Below, piece after piece: positions 7,856 to 14,645 of a DNA stretch of 15,268 bases; within the stretch, counting starts at the first letter, position 1, and each line of letters opens with the position of its first letter. The DNA is from CAZJDM01 sp964544765 (lineage in GTDB: Bacteria; Bdellovibrionota_B; Oligoflexia; CAYFLR01): the NCBI GenBank assembly GCA_964544765.1, contig CAZJDM010000113.1, forward strand, positions 1-15,268, in the 5' to 3' direction. Below the pieces are notes generated by a model. It saw only the letters and a program-made list of their open reading frames with translations. It did no database searches and was not told where the DNA came from. The position numbers and the translations under genes are program-made.

Positions 7856-8752
7856 CTAATTACGTAAAAATTCAATAAAAAATTGACGAGCGACAACAAC
7901 ATGCCTTGATTCATAAATGGCTTTTCGTTTAGCAATACATATTGTATTTTCGAGTTCTTGGGGACGTTTAATATATCCTAATATTTTTTTGTTTAAATCC
8001 TCGCCAATAATATGCTTGGGAAGAACAGCTAAGCCCCTTCCCTTTCTGAGGATCTCTAACATAATGGGAATGTCAAAAACCTTGGCAAACAAGTGTAATT
8101 TCTTAGGAACCTTTTTAAAATGAAATTTAAACCATGATTTAACAACAGACAAATCCTCATTATAAGCTAAATATTCCTGTTTCAATAAAGTGTTCCAAAG
8201 ATCTGATTGTCGATTAATGATATTAATATCCTTTCGTGGGCCCGCTAAGACTATTTTTTCCGTTTGAGTTGGAATTAATTCAATATGGGGATCATTTTTA
8301 TATTTGTCAGTAAAGGCAAAGTCTAAAGAACCATTTAATAATTGAGGTTCGACATCGCTCGGCTCACCTAATTCGATTTTAAAATTAATAAGTGGATATT
8401 TTTTCTTAATACTACACAACATGGTTGAAAGTTTAGTTAAACAAAAACCGGTTGGAGTTCCTATTCTAACCACTCCTTCAGGCTCATAGTTTTGATCATG
8501 CATAGCTTTAAGAAATGATTCCAATTCAAACATACAATTAGAAGTTTTTTGATATAATTCTTTAGCTAAATTATTAGGGATAAGCTTTTTCTTATCCCTA
8601 ATAAATAACTGTTGTCCAATATATGACTCTAAGGATTGTATGTGTTGACTTACACCAGATTGGGTTAAATAAAGTCGTTTAGCTGCCAGAGTCGGACTCT
8701 GAGTTAAGTAAACCTGATAAAAAACTTTTAGTTTATTAAAATCAAAATCCAT
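7856..8752 (-). CDS. LysR-type transcriptional regulator
   Basis: A 298-residue DNA-binding regulator with the standard family length and layout. The N-terminal winged helix-turn-helix (about 4-63) contains FYQVYLTQSPTLAAKRLYLT and QSGVSQHIQSLESYIGQQLF, followed by the linker helix. An effector-binding domain of periplasmic-binding-protein type starts near VVRIGTPTGF (about 94) and includes GLAVLPKHII. The effector is unknown. The ATG overlaps the end of the upstream exported-protein gene by 11 bp, so the two are probably translated from one mRNA. Regulators of this family often control their own operon or a divergent neighbour; here the likely target is the promoter before the exported protein. 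A perfect 14-bp inverted repeat lies inside the gene. Confidence 0.93.
   Translation of the reverse strand: MDFDFNKLKVFYQVYLTQSPTLAAKRLYLTQSGVSQHIQSLESYIGQQLFIRDKKKLIPNNLAKELYQKTSNCMFELESFLKAMHDQNYEPEGVVRIGTPTGFCLTKLSTMLCSIKKKYPLINFKIELGEPSDVEPQLLNGSLDFAFTDKYKNDPHIELIPTQTEKIVLAGPRKDINIINRQSDLWNTLLKQEYLAYNEDLSVVKSWFKFHFKKVPKKLHLFAKVFDIPIMLEILRKGRGLAVLPKHIIGEDLNKKILGYIKRPQELENTICIAKRKAIYESRHVVVARQFFIEFLRN
8571..8604 (-). repeat. Perfect 14-bp inverted repeat inside the LysR gene
   Basis: TTATTAGGGATAAG and CTTATCCCTAATAA flank a six-base loop with no mismatch. It falls where the winged helix meets the linker (encoding IRDKKKLIPNN). In mRNA it would form a strong hairpin just after the DNA-binding domain. 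It is not followed by a T-run on the coding strand. Confidence 0.7.
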
Positions 8753-9509
8753 ACTTCTTTACTTGAACATCTGATAAACCATCTATCACTTGACGAATAG
8801 ATGATATTACAATTGCTGGTCTATTGGTGGTTTCAACCCCTGATAAATATACTAATTGTCCTTTTACTACTACTCGACTTCCAATATAGCTTCGAATACG
8901 ATCAGCATCACCAACCAATTCGAACATACCTTGATCAGAATAAATAGCTAAACCAGTAGTCTCACTTCCGATAGCAAAAACGCGATGAACATCTCCTTCA
9001 ACTTCTATGCTGTCATGTGAAATAGAAGGCTCTCCTAATAATGTCATATGATCATCCATGGTTCCGCAAAAACCATATCCTTCATTAACCCGAGCTACCC
9101 ATCTAGCTTCGACAACATCTGTACAAATCCGATGGGAATGATCCTGCAAATAAACATTAAAACGATGAAAACCATTCTCTGAAGAATAATCTTCCAGCCC
9201 AGCATAGTAATTGGTCGTACCACAATTATCAACTGAAATATCATTAATTACTAAATCGATAATTCGCTTGGAAAATAAATTATTAATGGTCTCAAAAGTT
9301 AAAATAACTTTCATTCCAACTACCTCTGCACTCTGCGGATCTTTTAAAAGTTGTATTGTTCCTTTTTTTACTGATTCAAATCCATTAGTTGGATTTTTAA
9401 CTACCATATTCTGGGCTTCCAAAAAAACATTTTCTGGCGATGCCTTTAATACCATGAATTGGGCAGTTAAAACAAATACAACACCTAAAATTAAAAATAA
9501 TGCTCTCAT
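8742..9509 (-). CDS. Exported protein with probable C-terminal OB-fold domain
   Basis: A 255-residue protein of unknown function. Residues 1-23 form a clear signal peptide (hydrophobic core LFLILGVVFVLTAQFMVL, then KAS). An N-terminal domain with three cysteines (96, 129, 148) follows, which could form a disulfide after export. From about 156 to 240 the pattern TLLGEPS...VFAIG...GMFELVG, then RSYIGSRVVVKGQLVYL and PAIVISSI, resembles small OB-fold domains in bacterial exported proteins. This domain call is from pattern only. The ATG has GGGAG seven bases upstream. Its end overlaps the LysR regulator by 11 bp, making this the first gene of a two-gene unit. A perfect palindrome sits about 70 bp upstream. 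Confidence 0.75.
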   Translation of the reverse strand: MRALFLILGVVFVLTAQFMVLKASPENVFLEAQNMVVKNPTNGFESVKKGTIQLLKDPQSAEVVGMKVILTFETINNLFSKRIIDLVINDISVDNCGTTNYYAGLEDYSSENGFHRFNVYLQDHSHRICTDVVEARWVARVNEGYGFCGTMDDHMTLLGEPSISHDSIEVEGDVHRVFAIGSETTGLAIYSDQGMFELVGDADRIRSYIGSRVVVKGQLVYLSGVETTNRPAIVISSIRQVIDGLSDVQVKKYGF

Positions 9510-9580
9510 AACTTACTCCCTGTTTAAAGATTATCAATTAATTAAGTTCATTAACTATTGTTAAGTAGGAATTTATCACT

Positions 9581-9598
9581 TTTGATTAATTAATCAAA
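9581..9598. promoter_or_regulatory. 18-bp perfect palindrome, candidate operator
   Basis: TTTGATTAATTAATCAAA is self-complementary and lies 72-89 bases upstream of the exported-protein start, in its likely promoter region. The half-sites resemble the FNR/CRP core TTGAT/ATCAA but are six bases apart instead of four, so an FNR site is not claimed. The co-transcribed LysR protein is a possible binder. Confidence 0.4.
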
Positions 9599-9661
9599 TT
9601 AATTGTTTTAATCAAAAAGATAATTTAAAATAATTATTTTACTGAAGTTTTTAGTAGACAA

Positions 9662-9679
9662 CACAACATATATGTTGTG
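9662..9679. repeat. 18-bp perfect palindrome after pyrC
   Basis: CACAACATATATGTTGTG is self-complementary. It lies 65 bases past the pyrC stop codon in the direction of transcription. It could be a weak hairpin terminator, but there is no following T-run on the minus strand. An operator for the unit further left is the alternative. Confidence 0.4.
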
Positions 9680-9743
9680 CCCTGAGTTGGTTATAGATAT
9701 GAAATTACCAATAAGTAAATCTGCTTAAAATATCTTTTTACAA

Positions 9744-11105
9744 TTAGGCTCTTAATAAACATCCTTTTTCTGCTCGTAGAATAATTTTGCCGGTTAATTT
9801 TTTATCAATAAAACACGAGTTACGTGATTTACCTGCGAGGTATTGAGATTTAACTGTAAAATAATCTTGCGGATCTACAAAAATATATCCGCTAGGAGTT
9901 TTATACTTACAGTTATTTCTTAAAAAATGGCGAGGAAATTGAGAAAACACCTCTATCACACGTTGGTAATTAAAAACTCCTTCCTTTAATAAGGTTATCA
10001 AACAAGGTAAGGCTGTTACTAGTCCCCTGGTACCAAAAGGCGCTCTGTCCCATGGTAATTTCTTATCTACTATACTATGAGGGGCATGGTCAGTTGATAT
10101 ACAATCAATAGTACCATTAGAAAGAGATTCCCTTAAACAATCTTTATCTTCCTTGGAAAATAATGGTGGATTCATTTTAAATGAGGTTGAATTTGTCTCA
10201 TTCACTGGTGTAATATCCTCATTACAAAACATAAGGTGGTGAGGTGTAACTTCAGCTGTTACCGGGAGACCATCTTTTTTAGCTTGATAGATCAAATCAA
10301 CTGTTTCTTTAGTGGAAATATGCAAGACATGGTATCTTACATTAGGAAATTTTACTAATAACTTAAGATCTCTCTTTACCATTTCGCTTTCAGCAGTTCT
10401 AGGATAAGGAGTTAAGTTATTAGCGGATTGAAAAGAGCTTGATGAAGCAACACCACGATGACCCGGAATCTCAGCATGTTGAAAAAAGGGAATTTGGTGT
10501 TCCTGACATAAACTAAGTATCTCTACCATAAGATCATCATCTTCTACTCCCCAACCATCATCTGTAATAGCAACGGCTCCATACTTTTTTAACTCTTTTA
10601 TATCAGTTATTCTTTTCCCCTTCATTTTAATTGAAGCTGATGCGGTAAACAAAAGCTCCAGGTTGACTTTGCCATGCAAAGTTATCTCACTACTTTGCAT
10701 GCTTGCTTCTTTTATTGTAGTAGACAAAATATTGGGATTATCTAAAAAAGGATAGGTATTAGGCATAGAGACAATTGTATCGTACCCCCCTTGGATAGCT
10801 GACAATATTCCTGAACTAAGAGTTTCTTTTTCATGTTGCCCCGGATATCTTAAATGAGTTTGCAGATCCATCCCGGTAGGAATACAAAGATAATATTCAG
10901 GGATAGTAATAATATTCCCATTTTGGGATTCAATCTTTTTCTTAAGATGAAGAGCGTCTTCTCCCTCTACAAACTCGATTTTGTTACTCGAATCAAAAGA
11001 AGCCCACGTGTTTTTTATATTTTGATTTTTATCATATTGGACAATCGCCCATGGAGCTGTTTCGAGGGTAAAATATTCACTTAAAGAAGAATTGTATTGA
11101 GTCAT
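9744..11105 (-). CDS. pyrC: Dihydroorotase (amidohydrolase family), divergent
   Basis: Probably converts carbamoyl-aspartate to dihydroorotate in pyrimidine synthesis. Type I features are visible in order. GMDLQTHLRYPG (78-89) is the metal loop. TDDG (181-184) contains the Asp that type I enzymes use. FQHAEI has His210 and VLHIST has His262. AEVTPHHLMFCNED, KMNPPL and STDHAPHS (Asp339) follow, then APFGTRGLVTALP. Two departures stand out: the first His of the HxH pair is Gln82 (codon CAA), and the usual Arg after NPPL is Phe316. The N-terminal 75 residues are a poor match to the normal beta-sandwich. Allantoinase or another cyclic amidohydrolase is an alternative. The ATG has AGGAT at proper spacing; the gene stands alone. 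Confidence 0.85.
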   Translation of the reverse strand: MTQYNSSLSEYFTLETAPWAIVQYDKNQNIKNTWASFDSSNKIEFVEGEDALHLKKKIESQNGNIITIPEYYLCIPTGMDLQTHLRYPGQHEKETLSSGILSAIQGGYDTIVSMPNTYPFLDNPNILSTTIKEASMQSSEITLHGKVNLELLFTASASIKMKGKRITDIKELKKYGAVAITDDGWGVEDDDLMVEILSLCQEHQIPFFQHAEIPGHRGVASSSSFQSANNLTPYPRTAESEMVKRDLKLLVKFPNVRYHVLHISTKETVDLIYQAKKDGLPVTAEVTPHHLMFCNEDITPVNETNSTSFKMNPPLFSKEDKDCLRESLSNGTIDCISTDHAPHSIVDKKLPWDRAPFGTRGLVTALPCLITLLKEGVFNYQRVIEVFSQFPRHFLRNNCKYKTPSGYIFVDPQDYFTVKSQYLAGKSRNSCFIDKKLTGKIILRAEKGCLLRA

Positions 11106-11119
11106 AACGATCCTAACTT

Positions 11120-11143
11120 TCGGTAAAATTGTCGGTAAAATTG
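11120..11143. repeat. 12-bp tandem duplication before pyrC
   Basis: TCGGTAAAATTG occurs twice back to back without mismatch, ending 15 bases before the pyrC start codon, in its leader. It is probably a recent slippage duplication, or a doubled binding site. Confidence 0.75.
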
Positions 11144-11258
11144 ATGGTTAGCTTATCAGATATCTTTTCATATATCATTCACTTTTATAAAACAAATCGT
11201 CTAAAAAATATAGTTATTTGGCCAACAATCTCCTCGAAAAAAAAATGCTAAAAAAACT

Positions 11259-11543
11259 TGTGTATAAATCTCAATAGTGGTAAAAATAGTATTGTATTTT
11301 TTTCCAAAAAAAAATGAAAGTTAAACAGGGGTGTGGAAAAACTGTTGAAAACTGACGATTGAAATTAAATTGCAGAATCAGTTACGCTTCTTTTTTTAAC
11401 AATTTCATTACATTACAAATAAGCAGGACAGCATAATAATTCAACATACTCTACCGTCCTCTTTATAGCCTATTCCTAGCGCACTTACTAGCGTGTATTT
11501 ATTAGTTTATCTTCATCTCAACCTGTTGAAAGATTGTGGAATT
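11259..11543 (+). repeat. DnaA-box-like 9-mers in two 11-bp-spaced pairs
   Basis: Five same-orientation words resemble TGTGGATAA (the complement of the DnaA box TTATCCACA). They are TGTGTATAA (11259-11267), TGTGGAAAA (11332-11340), TGTTGAAAA (11343-11351), TGTTGAAAG (11524-11532) and TGTGGAATT (11535-11543). The second and third, and the fourth and fifth, each start 11 bp apart, about one helical turn. None is a perfect consensus box, and no dnaA or dnaN gene is in view. Confidence 0.35.
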
Positions 11544-11570
11544 CTTTTTTTATTAATGGTTCAAATTTAA

Positions 11571-12854
11571 TCAGATTCCTTGCAAGCACAAGCCTTGTAC
11601 CACGCTGTGGTAATGGTTATATTGCTTAATTTTTTCCAATGAAAATTTACTTTTTATTACTTCTTGAACTACTGGCATCTGGGCCGTTCCACCGGTTAAA
11701 CAGACCAAATCAATTTGTTGGGGAGTTAAACCAGCTTGCTGTAAAGTTTCACTCATAGTGTTTTCAATATGTTTAACCGTTTCTTTGGTATAATCACAGA
11801 ACCTAGGATAAGTTAAATCATGGTTAACGCCGATGTTAGGATAATTTAATTTAAATGGTACTGTATTATGATCTGACAACAGCTTTTTACAACGCTCAAT
11901 CTCCTCAAAAAACAAAAAGCCCAGATTATCGTTGATAAGCGTAAATAGGCGATCTAAACAAATCTGATCCTTTTTATCAATTACCGTATTTCTAACTTGA
12001 TTAAAATAACTCTCAAATTCTGATGTCCTAAGTAAACAAATACTTGATGGTGAAGATAATTTCTCTCTGAACTGTTTAGGCATATTCAAAATATTATCGC
12101 TAAATGGAAATTGATATTCAACATCACTTCCTAAAAAAGTCGCCAGTTCATATTTCATAATGTCCCCATCAAAATAATCACCGGCAACCGGTACACCCTC
12201 TAAAGCCAATACATCAAATTGATCCCAATTTTTATGATCAATTTGCAATATACTAAAATCTGATGTACCCCCCCCTAAATCGGCACAAAACACTGTACGA
12301 ATTGATTTTTCGACTTTTAAAAAGGATGTTAAAGCCGCAATAGGCTCTGGCACCAATTTGATTTCCTTGAAACCCGCTATACGAGCAGCTCGTTCTAAAC
12401 GGTATAATCCAAACTGATGCTCACTCTCATTTAAAGAAAACCGAGCTGGATGCCCCAGAATTAACTGGTCAATCTCTACATCCAGATAATGATCTGCCCT
12501 TTGTTTAAGCTCTTTTAAGAATCTCCCAACAATGTTTTCTAAATTTAAAGGTCTGTCTTCTATATATGTGCCTACAAAATCTCTCTTGGGCAAAAATCGC
12601 TTAAAGGATCTTAATAAACGCCCTTGCATATCATTATTAATGTATTGACTGATTGCTTCCATACCAAAAAAACAATTATCCGCATCTGGAAAATAAATTA
12701 AACTACGAAAAATGGTCGGATCAACTGCCCCTATATCAAGCGATAAAGATGTAAGTACCTGTTCAGTACCAATTACTCCAATTAATGAGTTGGACGTTCC
12801 AAAATCAATGGCATAAGCTAAAGGTTGGCCCACCTTCATTTTTAAATTGCCCAT
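11571..12854 (-). CDS. Hsp70-type ATPase, nucleotide-binding domain only (YegD-like)
   Basis: A 427-residue member of the actin/Hsp70 ATPase superfamily. Phosphate-1 is DFGTSNS (17-23), a sugar-kinase-like connect region includes LVPEPIAAL (167-175), phosphate-2 is ADLGGGTSDF (191-200), and the adenosine motif is LTGGTAQMP (386-394). The protein ends about 30 residues after the adenosine motif, so the peptide-binding and lid domains of DnaK are absent. This architecture matches the YegD-like group, whose role is not well defined. It is cytoplasmic by sequence. The ATG has AAGGGGG just upstream; a second Met at residue 6 is less likely. It stands alone, with gaps on both sides. Confidence 0.9.
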   Translation of the reverse strand: MGNLKMKVGQPLAYAIDFGTSNSLIGVIGTEQVLTSLSLDIGAVDPTIFRSLIYFPDADNCFFGMEAISQYINNDMQGRLLRSFKRFLPKRDFVGTYIEDRPLNLENIVGRFLKELKQRADHYLDVEIDQLILGHPARFSLNESEHQFGLYRLERAARIAGFKEIKLVPEPIAALTSFLKVEKSIRTVFCADLGGGTSDFSILQIDHKNWDQFDVLALEGVPVAGDYFDGDIMKYELATFLGSDVEYQFPFSDNILNMPKQFREKLSSPSSICLLRTSEFESYFNQVRNTVIDKKDQICLDRLFTLINDNLGFLFFEEIERCKKLLSDHNTVPFKLNYPNIGVNHDLTYPRFCDYTKETVKHIENTMSETLQQAGLTPQQIDLVCLTGGTAQMPVVQEVIKSKFSLEKIKQYNHYHSVVQGLCLQGI

Positions 12855-12910
12855 AATACCCCCTTGTTTTATTCTAGCTTATTTTCAAATTACCTACCTG
12901 ACCAACAGGA

Positions 12911-12923
12911 CAAGTTGAACTTG
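12911..12923. promoter_or_regulatory. Short inverted repeat upstream of the Hsp70-like gene
   Basis: CAAGTT-G-AACTTG is a perfect 6+1+6 inverted repeat, directly followed by the palindrome CTCATGAG (12924-12931). It lies about 57-69 bases upstream of the Hsp70-like start and could be an operator. Chance is quite possible at this size. Confidence 0.3.
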
Positions 12924-12966
12924 CTCATGAGATTATTTATGCAATAAAGGAGCCAATAGGCATTTA

Positions 12967-13089
12967 ATGAAACATACGAATAATAAAACGTTTTTTTATA
13001 ACTATGTTCATTCATATATCCATCACGGGGCAGTTTTTACTCAGAACTTGAGTCCTTTTAACCACGCTTTATCTATTTTAATTCCCTAA
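12967..13089 (+). CDS. Possible 40-codon ORF
   Basis: An open frame starting MKHTNNKTFFYNYVHSYIHH and ending ALSILIP, of no family I know. A weak ATAGG lies six bases before the ATG, and a stronger AAAGGAG lies 14 bases upstream, which is rather far. It ends 22 bases before the inverted repeat of the mobile-element remnant. It may be a small gene, a decayed tail of an older gene cut by the insertion, or chance. Confidence 0.2.
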   Translation: MKHTNNKTFFYNYVHSYIHHGAVFTQNLSPFNHALSILIP

Positions 13090-13111
13090 AAAAATTTCAC
13101 CCATTTGATAC

Positions 13112-13163
13112 GTAAGTTGTTTATAAGTGCCGGTGACGTTCGTTACCAAATCTTGTCCATTTT
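13112..13163 (+). repeat. Left terminal inverted repeat
   Basis: Matches the reverse complement of 13323-13374 at 49 of 52 bases. The core GCCGGTGACGTTCGTTACC is identical in both arms, and part of it recurs at 7683-7698. The mismatches are at the 10th, 11th and 17th bases. Confidence 0.9.
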
Positions 13164-13210
13164 ACGCTAATAAGTCAGCGATACTGGTTTCTAGTTTCTG
13201 GATGCTGGTT

Positions 13211-13309
13211 TTTTCGATACCAAACTTGAGTTCAAATCAAGCACTAAAACGTATTTATAAAAACAAGTCAGAATTACTATTAGTCTTAAATCATCCTGAA
13301 ATTCCACTT
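13211..13309 (+). pseudogene. Transposase fragment
   Basis: Inside the 79-codon frame that runs from arm to arm, the part ending at 13309 (FSIPNLSSNQALKRIYKNKS, then ELLLVLNHPEIPL) resembles the transposase stretch 'LxRLxANKxELLxVLERPEIPLHxN'. The match stops abruptly after EIPL, and the frame runs on into the right arm. The last 14 bases are identical to the start of the fragment at 7606-7680. It is not a functional gene. Confidence 0.65.
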
Positions 13310-13322
13310 GACCTTCCTCAAA

Positions 13323-13374
13323 AAAATGGACAAGATTTGGTAACGAACGTCACCGGCGCTTATTGACAACTTAC
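13323..13374 (-). repeat. Right terminal inverted repeat
   Basis: Partner of 13112-13163. This arm contains a perfect outward-facing -35 hexamer, TTGACA (13363-13368), absent from the left arm. No -10 at 16-18 bp gives a sensible start for the gene to the right. Confidence 0.9.
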
Positions 13375-13389
13375 CATTATTATGTATTT

Positions 13390-14643
13390 ATGAATCTAAA
13401 AAAATTAAGGAAACTTTTATCCTTTTTCATAATATTTACAACTATTATTAATTATTCCAAAACCCTGTCTTCTAAACCAGCTTTATCTGTGCTTATACAT
13501 ACTCCCATTTCCAAACAATCCATTACTAAAGAAATAAAAAACCTATTCAATCAACAAAAACGAAAACATCCTCGCAATTCTGGCAGTTTAAATCTACTAG
13601 CTAATAAGGTTTCTACTCTATCAAAAATCTCTGAACATGATGTTATGAAGCTAGGGTGGTCCTTGGATCTTAAGGAGGCCGGTTATTTAGCTTTTAGGTT
13701 TCAATTTTCATCATTGTCTGAAATAAAACATACTCTGCAAGATATATTTAAAAAAGTAATATGGCCAGAAGGATATAATGAATTCGGTTTTTACCATCAA
13801 AACCAGCAAATAACCTTTATTTGGATTTTAAAATTGATCCAGGACTATAAGATTAATCAATCTATACCTCTTAATAGCTCCATTACGATCCCAATTAAAT
13901 CCTTAAGTCCCATTAAACCCCTAGGTCCCACTAAACCGTCAGCTTCCAACAAAACAGTAGATAAATCTCAACGATTCAAACTGGTCCTTTTGAATCCTTC
14001 AGGAAAGATAATTAATTATCCCATTAGTTCAAAATCAAGAAACTTTACTCTTACTTTTAAAGAAAAAGGTTTATATTGGATCGAAATCATTGCTTTTCGT
14101 TCACAGGAACCTATTGTAAATCAATTGTACCCCATCCATGTTGGAATAAGCCCCAATCAAGGTCCTGGTTTCCAAACAAAATTGGACCATATACCCCCTC
14201 TCTACCGTAAAATTCTTAAATCTTACGCATCTAAATCTATAAAGGGACTTTCTCCATTAGATCCATTAGAATTGATAAATCAAATTCGTAAAACCCAACA
14301 AGCCAGCCCTTTAATACAGCTTCCCAGGCTAACCCGTATAGCCCACAACCACTCAAAACGTTTATCTGACATCAAACAGATTAGGCATACTATTAAAGGA
14401 GTTAAACCTTTAGTAGAAAGACTACGTAATAACAACTTTTCTTTTTCTCAATATGGTGAAGTAATCGCCTATGGCCCGACTATGATAGAATCTATCCAGA
14501 ACCTAATCAGGAGCCCCGCTCATTTGAAAACAATTGTCAATCCTGCCTACACTGATGTCGGAATAGCATGGCATACTTTTTTTAGTCCCATTAATGGAGA
14601 AAAACTGGTAATAACAGTCATGAACTTTATCCAAAAGGATTAA
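13390..14643 (+). CDS. Secreted CAP-domain protein
   Basis: A 417-residue exported protein. Residues 1-28 form a signal peptide with a positive start (MNLKKLRKLL) and hydrophobic core. An N-terminal region (about 30-150) of unclear fold is followed by a Pro/Ser/Lys linker (SPIKPLGPTKPSASNK), a beta-rich middle domain (about 195-255), and a C-terminal CAP/SCP domain (about 293-413). The CAP domain keeps His333 in RHT, Glu357 in YGEVIAYG, and His378 in SPAHLKTIVNPAYTDVGIAW, which match the family's conserved cavity. Bacterial CAP proteins act outside the cytoplasm; their activities are mostly unknown. I chose the ATG at 13390 because it gives a clean signal peptide. No Shine-Dalgarno precedes it, and the mobile-element remnant ends 15 bases upstream. 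Confidence 0.82.
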   Translation: MNLKKLRKLLSFFIIFTTIINYSKTLSSKPALSVLIHTPISKQSITKEIKNLFNQQKRKHPRNSGSLNLLANKVSTLSKISEHDVMKLGWSLDLKEAGYLAFRFQFSSLSEIKHTLQDIFKKVIWPEGYNEFGFYHQNQQITFIWILKLIQDYKINQSIPLNSSITIPIKSLSPIKPLGPTKPSASNKTVDKSQRFKLVLLNPSGKIINYPISSKSRNFTLTFKEKGLYWIEIIAFRSQEPIVNQLYPIHVGISPNQGPGFQTKLDHIPPLYRKILKSYASKSIKGLSPLDPLELINQIRKTQQASPLIQLPRLTRIAHNHSKRLSDIKQIRHTIKGVKPLVERLRNNNFSFSQYGEVIAYGPTMIESIQNLIRSPAHLKTIVNPAYTDVGIAWHTFFSPINGEKLVITVMNFIQKD

Positions 14644-14645
14644 AA

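Larger units (their letters stand above)
11106..11570. other. 465-bp gene-free gap with A-rich tracts
   Basis: No supported gene or known RNA is seen. The part nearest pyrC contains a 12-bp tandem duplication and should include the pyrC promoter, though I find no strong -35/-10 pair. The centre is rich in A- and T-tracts (about 11235-11315). The gap also holds two equally spaced pairs of DnaA-box-like 9-mers and one single copy. Confidence 0.6.
13112..13374 (+). mobile_element. 263-bp insertion-sequence remnant with 52-bp inverted repeats (copy B)
   Basis: Two inverted repeats bound a short core (13164-13322) that keeps a piece of transposase. The ends begin GTAAG, as reported for IS66-family elements (family knowledge, from memory). 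Flanking eight-base sequences do not match, so no target duplication remains visible. The size and structure are MITE-like: ends kept, transposase mostly lost. It abuts the CAP-domain gene, whose ATG is 15 bases after the right end. Confidence 0.8.

Noticed and set aside
9581..9598. FNR/CRP site
   Set aside because: The half-sites resemble TTGAT/ATCAA, but the spacer is six bases, not four.
13127..13366. 79-codon ORF as a functional small gene
   Set aside because: Both ends are the inverted repeat and the middle is a truncated transposase block, so it is a remnant.
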